In this document: positions 6,663 through 7,377 of the stretch, in pieces | Layout of the letters: each line of letters begins with the position of its first letter | Position numbering within the stretch: the first letter of the stretch is position 1 | Assembly: GCA_040881945.1 (NCBI GenBank) | Contig: JBBECF010000032.1 | Location: 1-7,377 of the forward strand | Source of the DNA: JBBECF01 sp040881945 | GTDB taxonomy: Bacteria; Pseudomonadota; Alphaproteobacteria; Dongiales; Dongiaceae | Length of the DNA: 7,377 bases | Direction: 5' to 3' | Position numbers and translations under genes: made by a program | Notes under the pieces: generated by a model | Databases searched by the model: none | What the model was told of the DNA's origin: nothing | What the model saw: only the letters and a program-made list of their open reading frames with translations

Positions 6663-6782
6663 GTGGTTTTGTCTACCCACAACATCGATGAGCGGATGCC
6701 GGTTGAAAGTGACACTGAGATCATCCGCTTCTACGTCCAGCTGTTCCGGAATACGGCCGGCATACGGAGGAGGGAGGAATGA
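6663..6782 (+). CDS. Possible small ORF (39 codons) between the ceramidase-like and TPR genes
   Basis: An ORF reads from GTG 6663 to TGA 6780-6782. Its stop overlaps the next ATG as ATGA, the arrangement of translationally coupled genes. GAGG at 6654-6657, within the end of the ceramidase-like gene, lies five bases before the GTG. An internal ATG at 6696 would give a 28-residue product. The predicted protein is charged, with an amphipathic centre (EIIRFYVQLFRNTAGIRRREE ends it, less the first residue), and has no membrane segment or recognised domain. It fills the only sizeable gap in this block, but the length is short enough to arise by chance, and the 3' end of the frame also encodes the next gene's ribosome binding site. 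I do not recognise a family. Confidence 0.25.
   Translation: MVLSTHNIDERMPVESDTEIIRFYVQLFRNTAGIRRREE
6766..6777 (+). promoter_or_regulatory. Strong double Shine-Dalgarno before the TPR gene
   Basis: GGAGGAGGGAGG contains two GGAGG cores, at 6766-6770 and 6773-6777. The first has eight bases of spacing to ATG 6779 and is well placed for initiation. This is the strongest ribosome site in the window and decides the start of the following gene. Confidence 0.8.
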
Positions 6783-7377
6783 AATCGCTCGGAAGCATCC
6801 CCTCGTATTGGTGGCTGATGGCGCTCGCCAGCTTGGCAATCGTGATTGGCCTGGGGATTGGGCTCTGGCGCACAAAAACTGTCAAACTCCTACGCGCAAT
6901 CAAGCTGGAGAACCGCGGCATGCCGTTGCTTTGGAACGGGTATCATGAGGAGGCCAAGGCACTACTCACAAAGTCGCTGCGACTGGCGGAAGAGGCAGTT
7001 GGGCCCGATGACGCCGAGGTGGGACCGATCGTCGCCAACCTCGCGCAGGTCTATTGGTTTCAGGGAAATTTTCGTGAGGCCGAGCACCTCTACCAGCGGG
7101 CGATTGCGGTTCGCGAGAATGCAGTTGGGCCAGAGGATCCGTTTCTGGCGGCGGTGCTTAACAATCTCGCGAAAATGTACCGGGACCAAGGCCGAGACGA
7201 TGAGGCTGCGCCTCTTAAGGAGAGAGCAAATTCGATCCTTGAGGCAACGCCATATGAGAAAAAACCTAAGACGATCCGGCGGGGGATGATTACCGGGGCG
7301 GGTTTCGCGCCTGAGCCCCCTGAATGGCAGGAACTCATGGACGCGGCCGATGCCGCCGAGGACGAGGACAAAGCCGA
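6779..7377 (+). CDS. Membrane-anchored TPR protein, kinesin-light-chain type repeats (3' end outside window)
   Basis: This frame stays open from ATG 6779 to the window end (199 codons plus two bases), so it is truncated on the right. The start has an excellent ribosome site. The N-terminus (about 10-30, WWLMALASLAIVIGLGIGLW) is a single membrane anchor followed by a basic, amphipathic stretch. Two 42-residue TPR units of the kinesin-light-chain/TPR_12 type follow: about 55-97 (EEAKALLTKSLRLAEEAVGPDD, less the first two residues) and 98-139. Landmarks are AVGPDD at 73 and AVGPED at 115, exactly 42 apart, with NLAQVYWFQGN and NLAKMYRDQGR in register. After about residue 157 the chain becomes basic (EKKPKTIRR), then Pro- and acid-rich (DAADAAEDEDK), suggesting a disordered linker. 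TPRs bind partner proteins; the partner here is unknown. The positive-inside rule would place the TPRs in the cytoplasm, because the basic residues follow the helix. Coupling to the ceramidase-like gene hints at a shared role, but this is inference only. Confidence 0.85.
   Translation, partial: MKSLGSIPSYWWLMALASLAIVIGLGIGLWRTKTVKLLRAIKLENRGMPLLWNGYHEEAKALLTKSLRLAEEAVGPDDAEVGPIVANLAQVYWFQGNFREAEHLYQRAIAVRENAVGPEDPFLAAVLNNLAKMYRDQGRDDEAAPLKERANSILEATPYEKKPKTIRRGMITGAGFAPEPPEWQELMDAADAAEDEDKA

Larger units (their letters stand above)
5955..7377. other. Lower-GC segment with altered codon use, possible horizontally acquired block
   Basis: Base composition shifts just after the hpnC stop. By hand count, line 5641-5700 inside hpnC is 51/60 G+C while line 6361-6420 is 32/60. 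The genes to the right use TTT, GTT, TTG, AAA and CTT codons freely, which the ccm and hpn genes mostly avoid. The gap 5955-6027 holds no recognisable gene, hairpin terminator, tRNA or IS end. A TTGAC-like -35 occurs at 5964-5968 and again at 6006-6010, but neither has a -10 at normal spacing. The change suggests a different origin for the three right-hand ORFs. No integrase, attachment site or direct repeat is visible to prove it, and the right boundary is outside the window. Confidence 0.45.

Noticed and set aside
6846..7289. 147-codon plus-strand frame inside the TPR gene
   Set aside because: No ribosome site, Arg-rich product, and it conflicts with the clear 42-residue TPR periodicity in the other frame.
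1..7377. CRISPR array, tRNA/rRNA, transposase or phage defence system
   Set aside because: No regular spaced repeats, cloverleaf-like sequences or matching protein motifs were seen on either strand.

Overview
The window is very GC-rich over most of its length and reads as chromosomal DNA of an alphaproteobacterium, probably Rhodospirillales-like. This is an inference from three things: System I cytochrome c maturation genes in the order ccmF-ccmG-ccmH-ccmI, a directly following hopanoid pair hpnB-hpnC, and a palindromic intergenic repeat of a type common in that class. All genes I accept lie on the + strand.

Layout: 1-1289 is the 3' part of ccmF (heme lyase core). 1316-1380 is a double palindrome made of two inverted copies of one repeat unit, sitting just before ccmG (about 1398-1955). 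ccmG, ccmH (1952-2422) and ccmI (2419-3837) are joined by ATGA stop/start overlaps. The 3' end of ccmI carries a recent in-frame tandem duplication with a 273-base period. 25 bases later comes hpnB (3863-5026), then hpnC (about 5061-5954). The ccm genes handle and attach heme to apocytochromes c on the periplasmic side of the membrane. hpnC makes hydroxysqualene on the route to squalene and hopanoids, and hpnB is a membrane glycosyltransferase found in hopanoid loci.

After hpnC the base composition drops sharply and codon use changes. The usual partners hpnD, hpnE and shc do not follow. Instead there is a small integral membrane protein of the alkaline ceramidase/CREST hydrolase family with every expected metal-site residue (6028-6660), a doubtful 39-codon ORF (6663-6782), and a membrane-anchored protein with kinesin-light-chain-type TPR units (6779 to beyond the window end). 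These last three are tightly packed and may be one transcription unit, possibly acquired horizontally.

I found no RNA gene, CRISPR array, transposase or clear factor-independent terminator, and no convincing wholly new system. The most unusual items are the duplicated CcmI module, the repeat that appears to supply a start codon to ccmG, and the ceramidase-like/TPR block.
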